This document shows positions 1-6,694 of a stretch of DNA of 10,234 bases, piece by piece. Numbering within the stretch: position 1 is the stretch's first letter; each line of letters starts with the position of its first letter. A program made the position numbers and the translations under genes. The notes below the pieces were generated by a model. The model ran no database searches. It was not told the DNA's origin and saw only the letters and a program-made list of their open reading frames with translations. This DNA comes from Thermoplasmata archaeon (GTDB lineage: Archaea; Thermoplasmatota; Thermoplasmata; UBA10834), in assembly GCA_025457845.1 (NCBI GenBank), contig JALOTO010000040.1, forward strand, positions 1 through 10,234. Reading direction: 5' to 3'.

Positions 1-80
1 ACCGCGGCAGAGCGTCTCACGGGGTATGGGAGCCCTTGGAGCGTATTTTTACTTTGCCGGCGCGGCTCCCGGTTCGGGCA

Positions 81-90
81 AGTAATATAG
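81..90 (+). promoter_or_regulatory. Likely TATA box for the TSP3-repeat gene
   Basis: AGTAATATAG is an AT-rich island in very GC-rich DNA. A start about 26 bp downstream would be near 112, giving a leader of about 24 nt. That leader contains the AGGGGG ribosome-binding site at 121-126, ahead of the GTG start at 136. A second T-rich patch at 44-55 (TATTTTTACTTT) could instead be the 3' terminator of an upstream gene outside the window. Confidence 0.45.
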
Positions 91-135
91 CGGGCGCGCG
101 CGCTTATTCACCTCTGCTTCAGGGGGACTGCAACC

Positions 136-888
136 GTGAGCGACGAGGTCGACAAGGCACTCAAGATCACCGCCTTGACGTCGGTCGTCATCGTGATCGT
201 CATGCTGATGCTGGCGTTCTACGTGGTCCTCTCCCCTTCTCTCTCGCCCCTCGCCTCCATCGGGGACTGGGACGGGGACGGCGTGTCGAACTCGAAGGAC
301 GTGTATCCCCGGGACCCGACGGAGTCCAAGGACAGCGACGAGGACGGGGTAGGGGACAACTCGGATGCCTTCCCGCACGACGAGACGGAGACTACGGACT
401 CCGACGGGGACGGAATCGGCGACAACGGTGATTTCTTCGACGGCGGCGACGGTGCGGTCCACATCTCCCTTGACATGTTCGAGTTCGTGGGCTACGACAC
501 CAACTACTTCAGGTGGAGATACTACCCCAATCCGTGGTTCCAGGTCAAGGTGGACCTGAAGGGCGACGGGACGTACGACACGACCTACAGCAGCGAGATC
601 TTCAGCTATGTCCGCACGCTCGAGGACTTCTTCAACGTCACCGTGGACATAGACGACGACGTGACGTCGATCAGGTTCACGGTGATCGCATACGACGTGT
701 GGTCGGTGAGCAGCACCAACGTGACCGACTACGAGGTCATGGACTACACCCCGGTGGACGGCCTAAAGTCCGTCGAGCACACCATGACCCTCCCCTCTGC
801 GGACCTCTGGGAGACCTCCGGGGACGACGACACGGACACCCCCGACTGCGCCCTCGGCTACTCCGCGGAGACCGTCGCTTACGAGTGA
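136..888 (+). CDS. Membrane-anchored thrombospondin type 3-like repeat protein
   Basis: This is a 250-aa protein of unknown specific function, probably exposed on the cell surface. Residues 11-33 form one strongly hydrophobic segment (signal anchor or uncleaved signal), with acidic and basic residues before it. Residues 44-100 carry three Asp-rich calcium-loop repeats of the D-x-D-x-D-G-V/I type: DWDGDGVSN, DSDEDGVGD and DSDGDGIGD. These resemble thrombospondin type 3 repeats. The rest (about 107-220) alternates hydrophobic and polar residues and looks like a beta-rich domain. The tail (229-237) is again acidic. The GTG start is chosen because AGGGGG at 121-126 lies in front of it and the membrane segment follows soon after. 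The gene stands alone, followed by tRNA-Pro. Calcium binding is inferred from the repeats; a role in adhesion or in the cell envelope is only a guess. Confidence 0.8.
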   Translation: MSDEVDKALKITALTSVVIVIVMLMLAFYVVLSPSLSPLASIGDWDGDGVSNSKDVYPRDPTESKDSDEDGVGDNSDAFPHDETETTDSDGDGIGDNGDFFDGGDGAVHISLDMFEFVGYDTNYFRWRYYPNPWFQVKVDLKGDGTYDTTYSSEIFSYVRTLEDFFNVTVDIDDDVTSIRFTVIAYDVWSVSSTNVTDYEVMDYTPVDGLKSVEHTMTLPSADLWETSGDDDTDTPDCALGYSAETVAYE

Positions 889-935
889 CGTCCTGGCGCG
901 GTCCCGCAGGTGGCAGGTCGCGGCCCGAGCGAATC

Positions 936-943
936 CTTTTATC
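936..943 (+). promoter_or_regulatory. Likely TATA box of tRNA-Pro
   Basis: CTTTTATC lies about 37 bp before the tRNA 5' end. This predicts transcription start near 966 and a short 5' leader of about 11 nt, to be removed by RNase P. It is the only AT-rich patch between the preceding stop codon and the tRNA. Confidence 0.5.
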
Positions 944-976
944 CGGGGGTGCGATAATCCGTACCGGCCGGGCCAA

Positions 977-1053
977 GGGGTAGTGGTCTAGCTTGGAATG
1001 ATACGTGCTTTGGGAGCATGTGGTCGTCGGTTCAAATCCGACCTACCCCACCA
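977..1053 (+). tRNA. tRNA-Pro (anticodon TGG), CCA encoded
   Basis: A full cloverleaf can be folded by eye. The acceptor stem is GGGGTAG (977-983) with CTACCCC (1043-1049) and discriminator A1050, followed by an encoded CCA (1051-1053). The D arm has a 3-bp stem and a GG pair in the loop (995-996). The anticodon stem is CGTGC/GCATG, with one G-U pair, around the loop TTTGGGA, so the anticodon is TGG at 1011-1013. The T arm is GTCGG-TTCAAAT-CCGAC (1026-1042). There is no intron. It would read proline codons of the CCN box, mainly CCA and CCG. Confidence 0.96.
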
Positions 1054-1088
1054 TCGCCCCCCATGCCGTCGCGCGTCCTCCACTTACT

Positions 1089-1096
1089 CTAAATAT
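1089..1096 (+). promoter_or_regulatory. Likely TATA box of kamA
   Basis: CTAAATAT lies between tRNA-Pro and kamA. The predicted start near 1119 gives a leader of about 30 nt that holds the strong ribosome-binding site AGGGGG at 1135-1140, 8 nt before the ATG. kamA is therefore transcribed on its own rather than read through from the tRNA. Confidence 0.55.
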
Positions 1097-1148
1097 GGGG
1101 ACCCTATACCCTTTTTCAGGAAAGGCCTGGTCTTAGGGGGCCAGAGAC

Positions 1149-2453
1149 ATGAGAAAGTGGAAGGACATACCTCTCTGGAAGGACGTCAGCGCCAAGCAGT
1201 GGACTGACTGGAAGTGGCAGGTCAAGAACCGAATCACGGACGTGGACACCCTCGCCAAGGTGATCAACCTCACCGGGGCCGAGAAGGAGGAGATCCGCAG
1301 TTCCACGGAGTATCTCCGGATGGCCATCACGCCGTACTACGCCTCGCTGATGGACCCCGACGACCCCGAGTGCCCGGTCAGGAAGCAGGCCGTGCCGTCG
1401 TCGAAGGAACTCCACATCACCAAGGACGACATGGAGGACACGGTCGGCGAGACCACGGACGCGCCGCACGAGGGCCTGACCCACAGGTACCCCGACCGCG
1501 TCCTGTTCCTTCTCACGGACCAGTGCAGCATGTACTGCAGGCACTGCTGCCGCAGGAGGATCGTGGGCTCGATGGACCACCAGCGCAGCTGGGACGAGAT
1601 CGAGGAGGGGCTGGATTACATCAGGAAGACCCCGCAGGTCAGGGATGTGCTGCTCTCCGGCGGCGACGCCCTCCTGGTCAACGACGACTTCCTCGAGAGG
1701 GTCATACGCGAACTCAGGAAGATCAAGCACGTGCAGATCGTAAGGATCGGGAGCAGGACTCCGGTCGTGCTCCCGTACAGGATAACCCCGCAGCTGGTCA
1801 GGATGCTGCGCAAGTACCATCCGGTCTGGCTCAACACGCACTTCAACCACCCGAAGGAGATAACCCCGGAGTCGAAGCGCGCGGTCGAGATGCTCGCCGA
1901 CGCGGGCATCCCGGTCGGGAACCAGACCGTGCTCCTTCGCGGCGTGAACGACTGCCCGCAGATCATGAAGAAGCTCGTGCACGACCTGACCTACATCAGA
2001 TGCAGGCCGTACTACATCTACCAGTGCGACATCGCGAAGGGGCTCGAGCACTTCAGGACATCGATCGCCAAGGGCATCGAGATCATAGAGCACCTCAGGG
2101 GGCACACCTCAGGGTTCGCCGTTCCGCAGTTCGTCATCGACGCGCCGACGGGCGGCGGGAAGATCCCCGTCGGGCCCACCTACCTGATCTCCCAGTCCGA
2201 CACCCGCGTGGTGCTGAGGAACTACGAGGGCGGGATATTCCAGTTCCCGGAGGTCGAGGGAGACCGCGTGAGCAGGTGCCCCGGCAGCTGCAAGATCTGC
2301 GACGACAACCCGCACCTCGAGTCGCAGGGAGTCGCGGCCGTCGCCTCAGGCAAGAAGATGTGCCTCATCCCGGAGGGGACCCTCAGGGAGGAGCGCAGGA
2401 AGGCCTATCACAAGGCCTCCTCCAAGAAGGCGTGCAAGGGCCACGACGCCTGA
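1149..2453 (+). CDS. kamA: L-lysine 2,3-aminomutase (radical SAM, PLP)
   Basis: The product (434 aa) is predicted to convert L-lysine to L-beta-lysine using a 4Fe-4S cluster, S-adenosylmethionine and pyridoxal phosphate. The radical-SAM motif CSMYCRHC gives cluster ligands Cys126, Cys130 and Cys133. The glycine-rich motif [11 protein letters not shown] holds the expected PLP lysine, Lys338. Asp294 (in YQCD) and Asp331 match the two aspartates that bind the substrate amino group in clostridial lysine 2,3-aminomutase. This favours lysine over glutamate as substrate. Cys269, 377, 381 and 384 may form the structural zinc site of the long form. The full C-terminal part also separates it from the shorter EF-P modifying EpmB. 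In many methanogens the product is acetylated by AblB to the osmolyte N-epsilon-acetyl-beta-lysine. No ablB lies in the window, so the fate of beta-lysine is open. Confidence 0.93.
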   Translation: MRKWKDIPLWKDVSAKQWTDWKWQVKNRITDVDTLAKVINLTGAEKEEIRSSTEYLRMAITPYYASLMDPDDPECPVRKQAVPSSKELHITKDDMEDTVGETTDAPHEGLTHRYPDRVLFLLTDQCSMYCRHCCRRRIVGSMDHQRSWDEIEEGLDYIRKTPQVRDVLLSGGDALLVNDDFLERVIRELRKIKHVQIVRIGSRTPVVLPYRITPQLVRMLRKYHPVWLNTHFNHPKEITPESKRAVEMLADAGIPVGNQTVLLRGVNDCPQIMKKLVHDLTYIRCRPYYIYQCDIAKGLEHFRTSIAKGIEIIEHLRGHTSGFAVPQFVIDAPTGGGKIPVGPTYLISQSDTRVVLRNYEGGIFQFPEVEGDRVSRCPGSCKICDDNPHLESQGVAAVASGKKMCLIPEGTLREERRKAYHKASSKKACKGHDA

Positions 2454-2491
2454 GCGCGTGGGCGTGCGGGAAACCACCAAACTCCTTTCCT

Positions 2492-3163
2492 CTACTTCTT
2501 CTCGAGGGACGCCTTGAGTATCGTGTAGGTCCCGGAGTCCCTCGCCCATTCCTTGGAGGCCTCGTCGACCCTTATGCGCCGCGAGAAGCTGGGCCCGTCG
2601 AGCACGAACGTCTCGATCTCGCCGCCCTCTCCGGACGGGTTGATCCCGTGGCTGTCCCTCAGCGCCGCGAGCTCGGCGATGGCAGCGCTGTCTATGACCC
2701 TCCCGAGCCACCGCTCGCCTAGGCCGCCCGCATACACGCCCGATACGAGGAACACGAACCCGGCGTGGACCATGTCGTGCAGGAGCGTCAGCTGGTCCTT
2801 GCGCCACAGCGGCGAGAAGAGGGGCCGGCCGAGCCTGTGGCAGATCCCGTTCAGGCGCGCCCACTGGTAGTCGGAGGCGATTGCCCCGCTGACGAAGCCG
2901 TCGACGTCCTCGTCCCTCATCAGCCGCTCGACGTCGTCGAGCTCCCGCTCCTCCTTCGCGTCCGTCTCCACCGTCCTGACCGGTATGCCCATGGCCTCTC
3001 CCTGGAGGCGGGTCCATCCGATGTTCGGGTAGTGGAACATGTACGAGTCGGCGGCCCTCGGCAGGACCGTCATGAGGTTCTGGACCTCCCAGCCCTGCTG
3101 CTGGACGAGGTAGGCCGCGTAGACGGAGTCCTTGCCGCCTGAGAAGAGGACGGAGACCTTCAT
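2492..3163 (-). CDS. dph6: Diphthine--ammonia ligase (diphthamide synthase)
   Basis: The 223-aa protein is predicted to catalyse the last step of diphthamide formation, the ATP-dependent amidation of diphthine on the modified histidine of elongation factor 2, in the cytoplasm. It has the N-terminal PP-loop SGGKDS (residues 8-13) of the ATP_bind_4/adenine-nucleotide alpha-hydrolase fold. It also has SGAIASDYQWARL (92-104), PLWRKDQLTLL (118-128) and the C-terminal signature GEGGEIETFVLDGP (178-191), all typical of the archaeal Dph6 family. Its length is normal for the single-domain archaeal form. The gene ends 38 bp from kamA on the opposite strand. It has its own promoter, divergent from the zinc-ribbon operon, and the transcript would have only a few leader bases. 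The earlier diphthamide genes (dph2, dph5) are not in the window. Confidence 0.9.
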   Translation of the reverse strand: MKVSVLFSGGKDSVYAAYLVQQQGWEVQNLMTVLPRAADSYMFHYPNIGWTRLQGEAMGIPVRTVETDAKEERELDDVERLMRDEDVDGFVSGAIASDYQWARLNGICHRLGRPLFSPLWRKDQLTLLHDMVHAGFVFLVSGVYAGGLGERWLGRVIDSAAIAELAALRDSHGINPSGEGGEIETFVLDGPSFSRRIRVDEASKEWARDSGTYTILKASLEKK

Positions 3164-3191
3164 TCGGACCGGGTGGCCGAACGCCTTGCCC

Positions 3192-3200
3192 GGTAATAAG
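3192..3200 (-). promoter_or_regulatory. TATA box of dph6 (near-leaderless)
   Basis: On the minus strand this reads CTTATTACC. Its centre is about 33 bp before the ATG at 3163, so transcription should begin near 3170. The leader would be about 7 nt, too short for a normal ribosome-binding site, and none is evident. It lies back to back with the TATA box at 3224-3232. Confidence 0.6.
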
Positions 3201-3223
3201 CATCAGCCCGCGCACGGGTGGCG

Positions 3224-3232
3224 TTTATCTAT
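3224..3232 (+). promoter_or_regulatory. TATA box of the zinc-ribbon / creatininase / rpiA operon
   Basis: TTTATCTAT is centred at about 3228, exactly 26 bp before the GTG at 3254. This supports a leaderless mRNA starting at that GTG. It also rules out the in-frame GTG at 3218, which lies upstream of the TATA box itself. Confidence 0.65.
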
Positions 3233-3253
3233 GGATACTGTAATCACGAGCGC

Positions 3254-3460
3254 GTGTACTACTGTCCGAAGTGCGACCGCACTCTGCCAAAGGACAGGGT
3301 GGAGCAGGCCGACAGGGAGCTGAGGGCGACGTTCGGCGACGTCTCGCTCGCGGGCCTGAAGTGCCCTGTGTGCGGTTCGGATTACATCGACCTCGAGAAG
3401 GTCCGGCCAGGAGGGGAGAAGCATGTCGGGGCAACGAGAAGGAAGACCGGTCCTGCTTGA
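3254..3460 (+). CDS. Small zinc-ribbon protein, leaderless GTG start
   Basis: I do not recognise this 68-aa protein as a named family. It begins MYYCPKCDRT and has two CxxC knuckles, Cys4/Cys7 and Cys37/Cys40, 29 residues apart. This is the layout of a zinc ribbon with a helical, charged insert between the knuckles. The last 20 residues are basic and likely disordered. The GTG at 3254 is preferred over the in-frame GTG at 3218 because of the TATA box 26 bp upstream and because the first knuckle then sits at the N-terminus, as is common for such proteins. The 3' end overlaps the next gene by 38 bp in another frame, which suggests translational coupling. Binding of nucleic acid or protein is possible, but nothing in the sequence shows which. 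Confidence 0.75.
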   Translation: MYYCPKCDRTLPKDRVEQADRELRATFGDVSLAGLKCPVCGSDYIDLEKVRPGGEKHVGATRRKTGPA

Positions 3461-4187
3461 GGAGATGACCAGCAGCCAGTTCGCGGCCGCGGCCAAGAGG
3501 CGGCCGCTCGCCATCGTGCCCTTCGGGTCGGTCGAGGAGCACGGGGTGCACCTGCCTCTCGGGACCGACTCGTTCCAGGCGGAGGAGGTGGCGAGGAGGG
3601 TCGCTCTCGAGTTCGACGCCTTCGTGTGCCCCCCCATCCGGTATGGCGACTGCAGGTCCACGAGGAACTTCCCTGGCACGCTCTCTCTCAAGCACGACAC
3701 CGTCGCGGCGATCGCCGAGGACATCGTCTCCGAGCTGGCGAGGAACGGAATCGACAAGGTCATGCTCCTCACCGGCCACGCCGGATCCAGCCACATGTCC
3801 GCGCTGAGGATCGGCGCCATGAGGGTCGTGGAGCGCAACCCCAAGCTCAAGGTCATGGTCCTCTCGGACTACGACATCGCCTACGACCTCAGGGGCAAGG
3901 AGTTCCCCGAGGACGACGGGCACGGCGGACTCATCGAGACGTCGAGGATACTCGGCATACGGCCGGAACTGGTCAGGCCCCAGAGGCCCGTGGGCAAGGG
4001 CCGGCCGCCCAAGTTCATGGTGGTCACGGACCCCGAGAAGTACTTCCCGACCGGGATAATGGGCGATTCGCGCCAATCCTCGGAGGAGAAGGGGAAGACC
4101 ATCGACGACTATGTCGTCGAGAGGCTCGGGAAGCTGGTCTCCGAGAACTTCGGTCTCAGGCGCAAGGGCAGGTCGAAGGGGGGCTGA
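3423..4187 (+). CDS. Creatininase-family metal-dependent amidohydrolase (ArfB-like?)
   Basis: This 254-aa protein belongs to the creatininase superfamily, metal enzymes that hydrolyse C-N bonds of cyclic or formyl amides. The hallmark GSVEEHGVHLPLGTD (residues 35-49) supplies probable metal ligands Glu38, His40 and Asp49. TGHAGSSHMSALR (117-129) supplies His119, and DGHGGLIETSRIL (165-177) resembles the second conserved block, with Glu172 as a candidate ligand. The start at 3423 has a strong GGAGGGGAG site (3410-3418) and keeps the family's N-terminal LEEMT segment, which the later ATG at 3465 would cut off. In archaea a common member is ArfB, the formamide hydrolase of riboflavin and F420 synthesis. 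That role is plausible beside rpiA, but the substrate cannot be read from sequence. Four bases separate it from rpiA. Confidence 0.85.
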   Translation: MSGQREGRPVLLEEMTSSQFAAAAKRRPLAIVPFGSVEEHGVHLPLGTDSFQAEEVARRVALEFDAFVCPPIRYGDCRSTRNFPGTLSLKHDTVAAIAEDIVSELARNGIDKVMLLTGHAGSSHMSALRIGAMRVVERNPKLKVMVLSDYDIAYDLRGKEFPEDDGHGGLIETSRILGIRPELVRPQRPVGKGRPPKFMVVTDPEKYFPTGIMGDSRQSSEEKGKTIDDYVVERLGKLVSENFGLRRKGRSKGG

Positions 4188-4191
4188 CGGG

Positions 4192-4860
4192 ATGGACCTC
4201 AAGGAGGCGGCGGCAAGGGAGGCGGTGAAGGACATCGCGCCAGGGATGGTCGTCGGCCTGGGCAGCGGCTCCACGGCGAGCATCGCGATACGCCTAATCG
4301 GCGAGATGGTCAGGTCTGGCGTCGACGTCGTCGGAATACCCACATCCAAGGACTCGGAGGTACTCGGACGGTCAGTGGGCATCGCGATCGGGGAGCTCAA
4401 GGACCATCCGGTCGTAGACCTCACCATCGACGGGGCGGACGAGGTGGACCCGAACCTGGACCTCATCAAGGGGCTCGGCGGCGCGCTGGTCAGGGAGAAG
4501 ATAGTCGCGGCGGCAACGAAGTGCGAGGTCATAGTCGTCGACGAGTCGAAGATCGTGCAGTTCCTCGGGCAGAAGGCCCCGCTGCCCGTGGAGATCGTCA
4601 GGTTCTCGCACGAGGCGACGATGAGGAAGCTCTCCTCGCTCGGATGCGTCCCGGAGCTGAGACGGCGGAACGGCGAGCTGTTCGTCACCGACAACGGGAA
4701 CTACATCGCGGACTGCAGGTTCAAGCGGATAGACGACGCGAAGGCCCTCGAAACCTCGCTCAACCTCGTCCCGGGGGTCGTCGACAACGGCCTCTTCGTG
4801 GGGATGGCCCACAAGGTCATAGTCGCGTCAAAAGACGGGATCAAGGTGCTGAGGCGCTAG
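4192..4860 (+). CDS. rpiA: Ribose-5-phosphate isomerase A
   Basis: The product (222 aa) interconverts ribulose 5-phosphate and ribose 5-phosphate. In archaea without an oxidative pentose phosphate route this supplies ribose for nucleotides and cofactors. Signature segments are GLGSGSTAS (22-30, phosphate binding), DGADEVD (80-86) and KGLGGALVREK (93-103). Asp80, Asp83, Lys93 and the catalytic base Glu102 match Asp81, Asp84, Lys94 and Glu103 of the E. coli enzyme. Its length is typical. The ATG at 4192 is chosen because the A/G-rich site AAGGGGGG (near 4175-4182) precedes it, the phosphate-binding loop begins soon after, and upstream in-frame codons lie inside the previous gene. It is the third gene of its operon, 4 bp after the creatininase-like gene. 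Its stop lies only 6 bp from the stop of the opposing regulator gene. Confidence 0.95.
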   Translation: MDLKEAAAREAVKDIAPGMVVGLGSGSTASIAIRLIGEMVRSGVDVVGIPTSKDSEVLGRSVGIAIGELKDHPVVDLTIDGADEVDPNLDLIKGLGGALVREKIVAAATKCEVIVVDESKIVQFLGQKAPLPVEIVRFSHEATMRKLSSLGCVPELRRRNGELFVTDNGNYIADCRFKRIDDAKALETSLNLVPGVVDNGLFVGMAHKVIVASKDGIKVLRR

Positions 4861-4866
4861 CCGGAC

Positions 4867-5232
4867 TCACTTCGCGAGTTCCTTCAGCTGCTTGATCGAG
4901 TTCTCGATTATCTCAATCTTCTTGCGCTCCTCGGTCTCGATCATGTCGATGATCTTGTCGAATGTGAGTGAGAGCTTGTTGGAGTGGACGGGCCTGCCCT
5001 TCCCTTCCTTCTTGATGTCCCTCTTGGACACCCACTTTCGCCTCCTCAGCTCCTGCATGGCTATGGATACCTCGGGCTGTCTGAGGCCTGTGGCGCCCTC
5101 GATCTCGACGGACGTGGTTTCCTCCTTCTTCCTAAGGTAGACCAGGGTCTTGGCGATGTTCTTTGACAGCCCGGTGCGCATAAGAAGCTCGACGAGAACT
5201 TCGTCCTTCTTTGAGAGCCCCTTGTCCGTCAT
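4867..5232 (-). CDS. Winged-helix transcriptional regulator with C-terminal coiled coil
   Basis: This is a 121-aa predicted DNA-binding protein. Residues about 22-75 form a helix-turn-helix of the TrmB/MarR-like type: a first helix (SKNIAKTLVYLRKK), a second (TSVEIEGATGL) and a recognition helix (RQPEVSIAMQELRRRKWV). A basic wing follows (SKRDIKKEGKGRP). Residues 91-120 are a charged heptad-like helix, a likely dimerisation coiled coil. There is no ligand domain, so it may act as a constitutive dimer or sense something through partners. Similar short regulators are common in Euryarchaeota; I cannot name the target. It is divergent from the L44e operon over a 202-bp gap and convergent with rpiA. 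Its AT-rich promoter is the least GC-rich part of the neighbourhood. Confidence 0.85.
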   Translation of the reverse strand: MTDKGLSKKDEVLVELLMRTGLSKNIAKTLVYLRKKEETTSVEIEGATGLRQPEVSIAMQELRRRKWVSKRDIKKEGKGRPVHSNKLSLTFDKIIDMIETEERKKIEIIENSIKQLKELAK

Positions 5233-5244
5233 ATATGCTCATGC

Positions 5245-5269
5245 CATTTATTATTTAACAGATATATAT
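5245..5269 (-). promoter_or_regulatory. AT-rich promoter of the winged-helix regulator
   Basis: On the minus strand two TATA-like blocks follow each other: CCAATATATATC (about 5269-5259) and TTAAATAATAAATG (about 5258-5245). The first is about 33 bp from the ATG and predicts a leader of about 7 nt. The second is only 13-26 bp away and would be too close for most starts. A leaderless or near-leaderless mRNA is likely. Confidence 0.55.
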
Positions 5270-5330
5270 TGGTTTCCATTTCAGTCGGGGAATATTTACC
5301 AGGTCTGTTATCAGATGTTTTCGCACTGCA

Positions 5331-5363
5331 GCGCGTGCCCACATGCACATGCGTGGCACGAGC
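5331..5363. repeat. Imperfect inverted repeat upstream of the L44e operon promoter
   Basis: CGTGCC (5334-5339) pairs with GGCACG (5355-5360). One unpaired C (5340), then AC/GT, extends the stem inward. GC/GC (5331-5332 with 5362-5363) extends it outward past one mismatch. The loop is about 10 nt and contains CATGCACATG. The repeat lies 18 bp before the TATA box at 5381, so it could be an operator. It could also be a folded RNA, if the TATA-like AATATTTA at 5291-5298 drives a transcript. Confidence 0.4.
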
Positions 5364-5380
5364 TCAGTACTCGGCAATGC

Positions 5381-5388
5381 TTTAATAC
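5381..5388 (+). promoter_or_regulatory. TATA box of the L44e - PAC2 operon
   Basis: TTTAATAC predicts transcription start near 5410 and a 25-nt leader before the ATG at 5435. It is the nearest TATA-like block to the first gene of the operon. No second promoter is evident inside the tightly packed genes downstream. Confidence 0.6.
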
Positions 5389-5434
5389 AAGTTCCCGCTT
5401 ACTCGTGTCCTGCCCCATTGGGTCGCTGATTAGT

Positions 5435-5719
5435 ATGGTCAAGATGCCTAGGATCCGGAAGGAATACTGCCCGAAGTGCAAGAAGCACACGGACCACGAA
5501 GTCGAGAAAGTGAAGTCTAGGCCAAGGAGCGAACTCAAGTGGGGGCAGAGGCGCTACAGGAGGGCGGTCTCCGGCTACGGCGGTTTCCCCAGGCCCAAGT
5601 ACGAGGGGAAGCAGAAGCCCACGGTCAAGGTCGCGCTCAGGTACAGGTGCAAGACCTGCAAGAAGGCGCACCAGAGGACCTGTTTCAGGGCCAAGAAGTT
5701 CGAGCTCAAGGAGGCGTGA
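5435..5719 (+). CDS. rpl44e: Large ribosomal subunit protein eL42 (L44e)
   Basis: A 94-aa basic ribosomal protein of archaea and eukaryotes, located near the E site of the large subunit. It is recognised along its whole length. [17 protein letters not shown] (11-27) and [17 protein letters not shown] (69-85) give zinc knuckles Cys12/Cys15 and Cys72/Cys75. The central [20 protein letters not shown] (36-55) is the family's most conserved stretch. The ATG at 5435 (MVKMP) is chosen because the family starts with M-x-MP just before the first knuckle. Open frame continues upstream to 5150 but there runs through promoter DNA and the divergent gene. It is first in an operon, with rps27e starting 4 bp after its stop. 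Confidence 0.96.
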   Translation: MVKMPRIRKEYCPKCKKHTDHEVEKVKSRPRSELKWGQRRYRRAVSGYGGFPRPKYEGKQKPTVKVALRYRCKTCKKAHQRTCFRAKKFELKEA

Positions 5720-5723
5720 GCCG

Positions 5724-5909
5724 ATGGCTGACATACCCGCTCCGAAATCCAAGTTCATCACAGTCAAGTGCCAGGACTGCGGCAACGAGCAGATGGCCTT
5801 CAACAAGCCTGCGACGCAGGTGAAGTGCAACGTCTGCGGCGCGACCCTGATCAAGCCCACGGGAGGCAAGGGCCAGGTGAGGGGCCAGGTCCTGGGAGCG
5901 GTCGACTGA
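5724..5909 (+). CDS. rps27e: Small ribosomal subunit protein eS27 (S27e)
   Basis: A 61-aa zinc-ribbon protein of the archaeal small ribosomal subunit. CQDCG (Cys16/Cys19) and CNVCG (Cys35/Cys38) form the zinc site, and the segment [17 protein letters not shown] (10-26) matches the family. The tail GQVLGAVD is short, as in other archaea. The start follows the L44e stop by 4 bp. Its own TGA shares a base with the ATG of the next gene (TGATG at 5907-5911), so translation of the two is likely coupled. Confidence 0.95.
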   Translation: MADIPAPKSKFITVKCQDCGNEQMAFNKPATQVKCNVCGATLIKPTGGKGQVRGQVLGAVD

Positions 5910-6694
5910 TGCCCCGGAAGGCCGAGTTTCCGGAGTACGGTGACCTAGTAGTCTGCACTGTCAAGAACGTCAAGAATTTTGGCGCCTTCGTCTCCCTCGA
6001 CGAGTACGAGGGGAAGGAGGGCTTCATCCACGTGCGCGATGTCGCGACGGGATGGGTCAAGTACATCAGGGACCACGTGCGCGAGGGTCAGAAGACCGTA
6101 TGCAAGGTCCTGAACGTCGACGCGGGCAAGGGCCACATCGACCTGTCTCTCAAGGCCGTCAACGACCACCAGCGCCGTGAGAAGATCCAGGAGTTCAAGA
6201 ACGAGAAGAAGGCCGACAAGCTCCTGGAGATCGTCGCGACCAAGGTCGGGAAGACTGCGGACGAGGCGTTCGACGAGGTCGGCGAGGCCATGGTGTCGCA
6301 GTACGGCACCCTCTTCGCAGCGTTCGAGGACCTGGCAATCAACCCGGACGCGCTCAAGGAACTCAAGGTCGACAAGAAGTGGGCCGGTCCTCTCATCGAG
6401 GTGGCCAAGGAGAACATACAGCTCCCGTCCGTCATGATCGACGGTATGCTCGACATCAGCTGTCCCGGGCCTGAGGGCATCGACCACGTGAAGAAGGCCC
6501 TCAGCACAGGCGCGGACGCCGACGACAGCAACATCAACATCCACTACATCGGCGCTCCGCGATACAGGATAACCGTCACCGCGGAGGACTACAAGCTCGC
6601 AGAGGAGGAGCTCAAGGGCGCGGTCGGGCGGATCACCGACTCGATCACGAAGGCTGGAGGCTCCGCCTCGTTCAAGAGGAAGGAAGAGAAGTGA
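5909..6694 (+). CDS. aif2a: Translation initiation factor 2 subunit alpha
   Basis: The 261-aa alpha subunit of archaeal aIF2, the heterotrimer that brings initiator Met-tRNA to the small ribosomal subunit. Residues 11-84 are an S1/OB RNA-binding domain (GDLVVCTVKNVKNFGAFVSL, then GKGHIDLSLK). About 88-170 is the helical domain. About 171-255 is the alpha-beta domain that contacts the gamma subunit, with the conserved IHYIGAPRYRITVTAEDY (211-228). The last residues are basic. The ATG at 5909 overlaps the rps27e stop by one base. The stop TGA (6692-6694) is embedded in the GTG start of nop10 (GTGA). This gene order is widely conserved in Euryarchaeota and supports the call. Confidence 0.96.
   Translation: MPRKAEFPEYGDLVVCTVKNVKNFGAFVSLDEYEGKEGFIHVRDVATGWVKYIRDHVREGQKTVCKVLNVDAGKGHIDLSLKAVNDHQRREKIQEFKNEKKADKLLEIVATKVGKTADEAFDEVGEAMVSQYGTLFAAFEDLAINPDALKELKVDKKWAGPLIEVAKENIQLPSVMIDGMLDISCPGPEGIDHVKKALSTGADADDSNINIHYIGAPRYRITVTAEDYKLAEEELKGAVGRITDSITKAGGSASFKRKEEK

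Noticed and set aside
68..78. CCCG-GTT-CGGG, looking like a T-arm of another tRNA
   Set aside because: The loop is 3 nt, not 7, and no acceptor or anticodon arm can be folded around it.
91..104. GC alternation (gcgggcgcgcgcgc), possible Z-DNA-like tract
   Set aside because: It is short and within the base composition of this genome; no function can be supported.
1116..2105. 329-codon open frame on the minus strand opposite kamA
   Set aside because: kamA is certain on the plus strand. The antisense product has no domain and is a product of GC bias.
4111..4191. Upstream extension of rpiA
   Set aside because: It lies inside the creatininase-like gene and gives low-complexity residues before the known N-terminus of RpiA.
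3225..4694. Very long open frame on the minus strand (about 489 codons) opposite the creatininase-like gene and rpiA
   Set aside because: It lies opposite two confidently identified genes, has low-complexity Ser/Arg/Pro-rich composition and no recognisable domain. High GC at third codon positions leaves antisense frames open.
5343..5429. 28-codon plus-strand open frame in the gap before L44e
   Set aside because: There is no ribosome-binding site, it spans the operon's TATA box, and its composition is unremarkable.
5150..5434. In-frame upstream extension of L44e by 95 codons
   Set aside because: It would cross the rpl44e TATA box and the divergent gene's promoter and coding region. Family alignment begins at the ATG at 5435.
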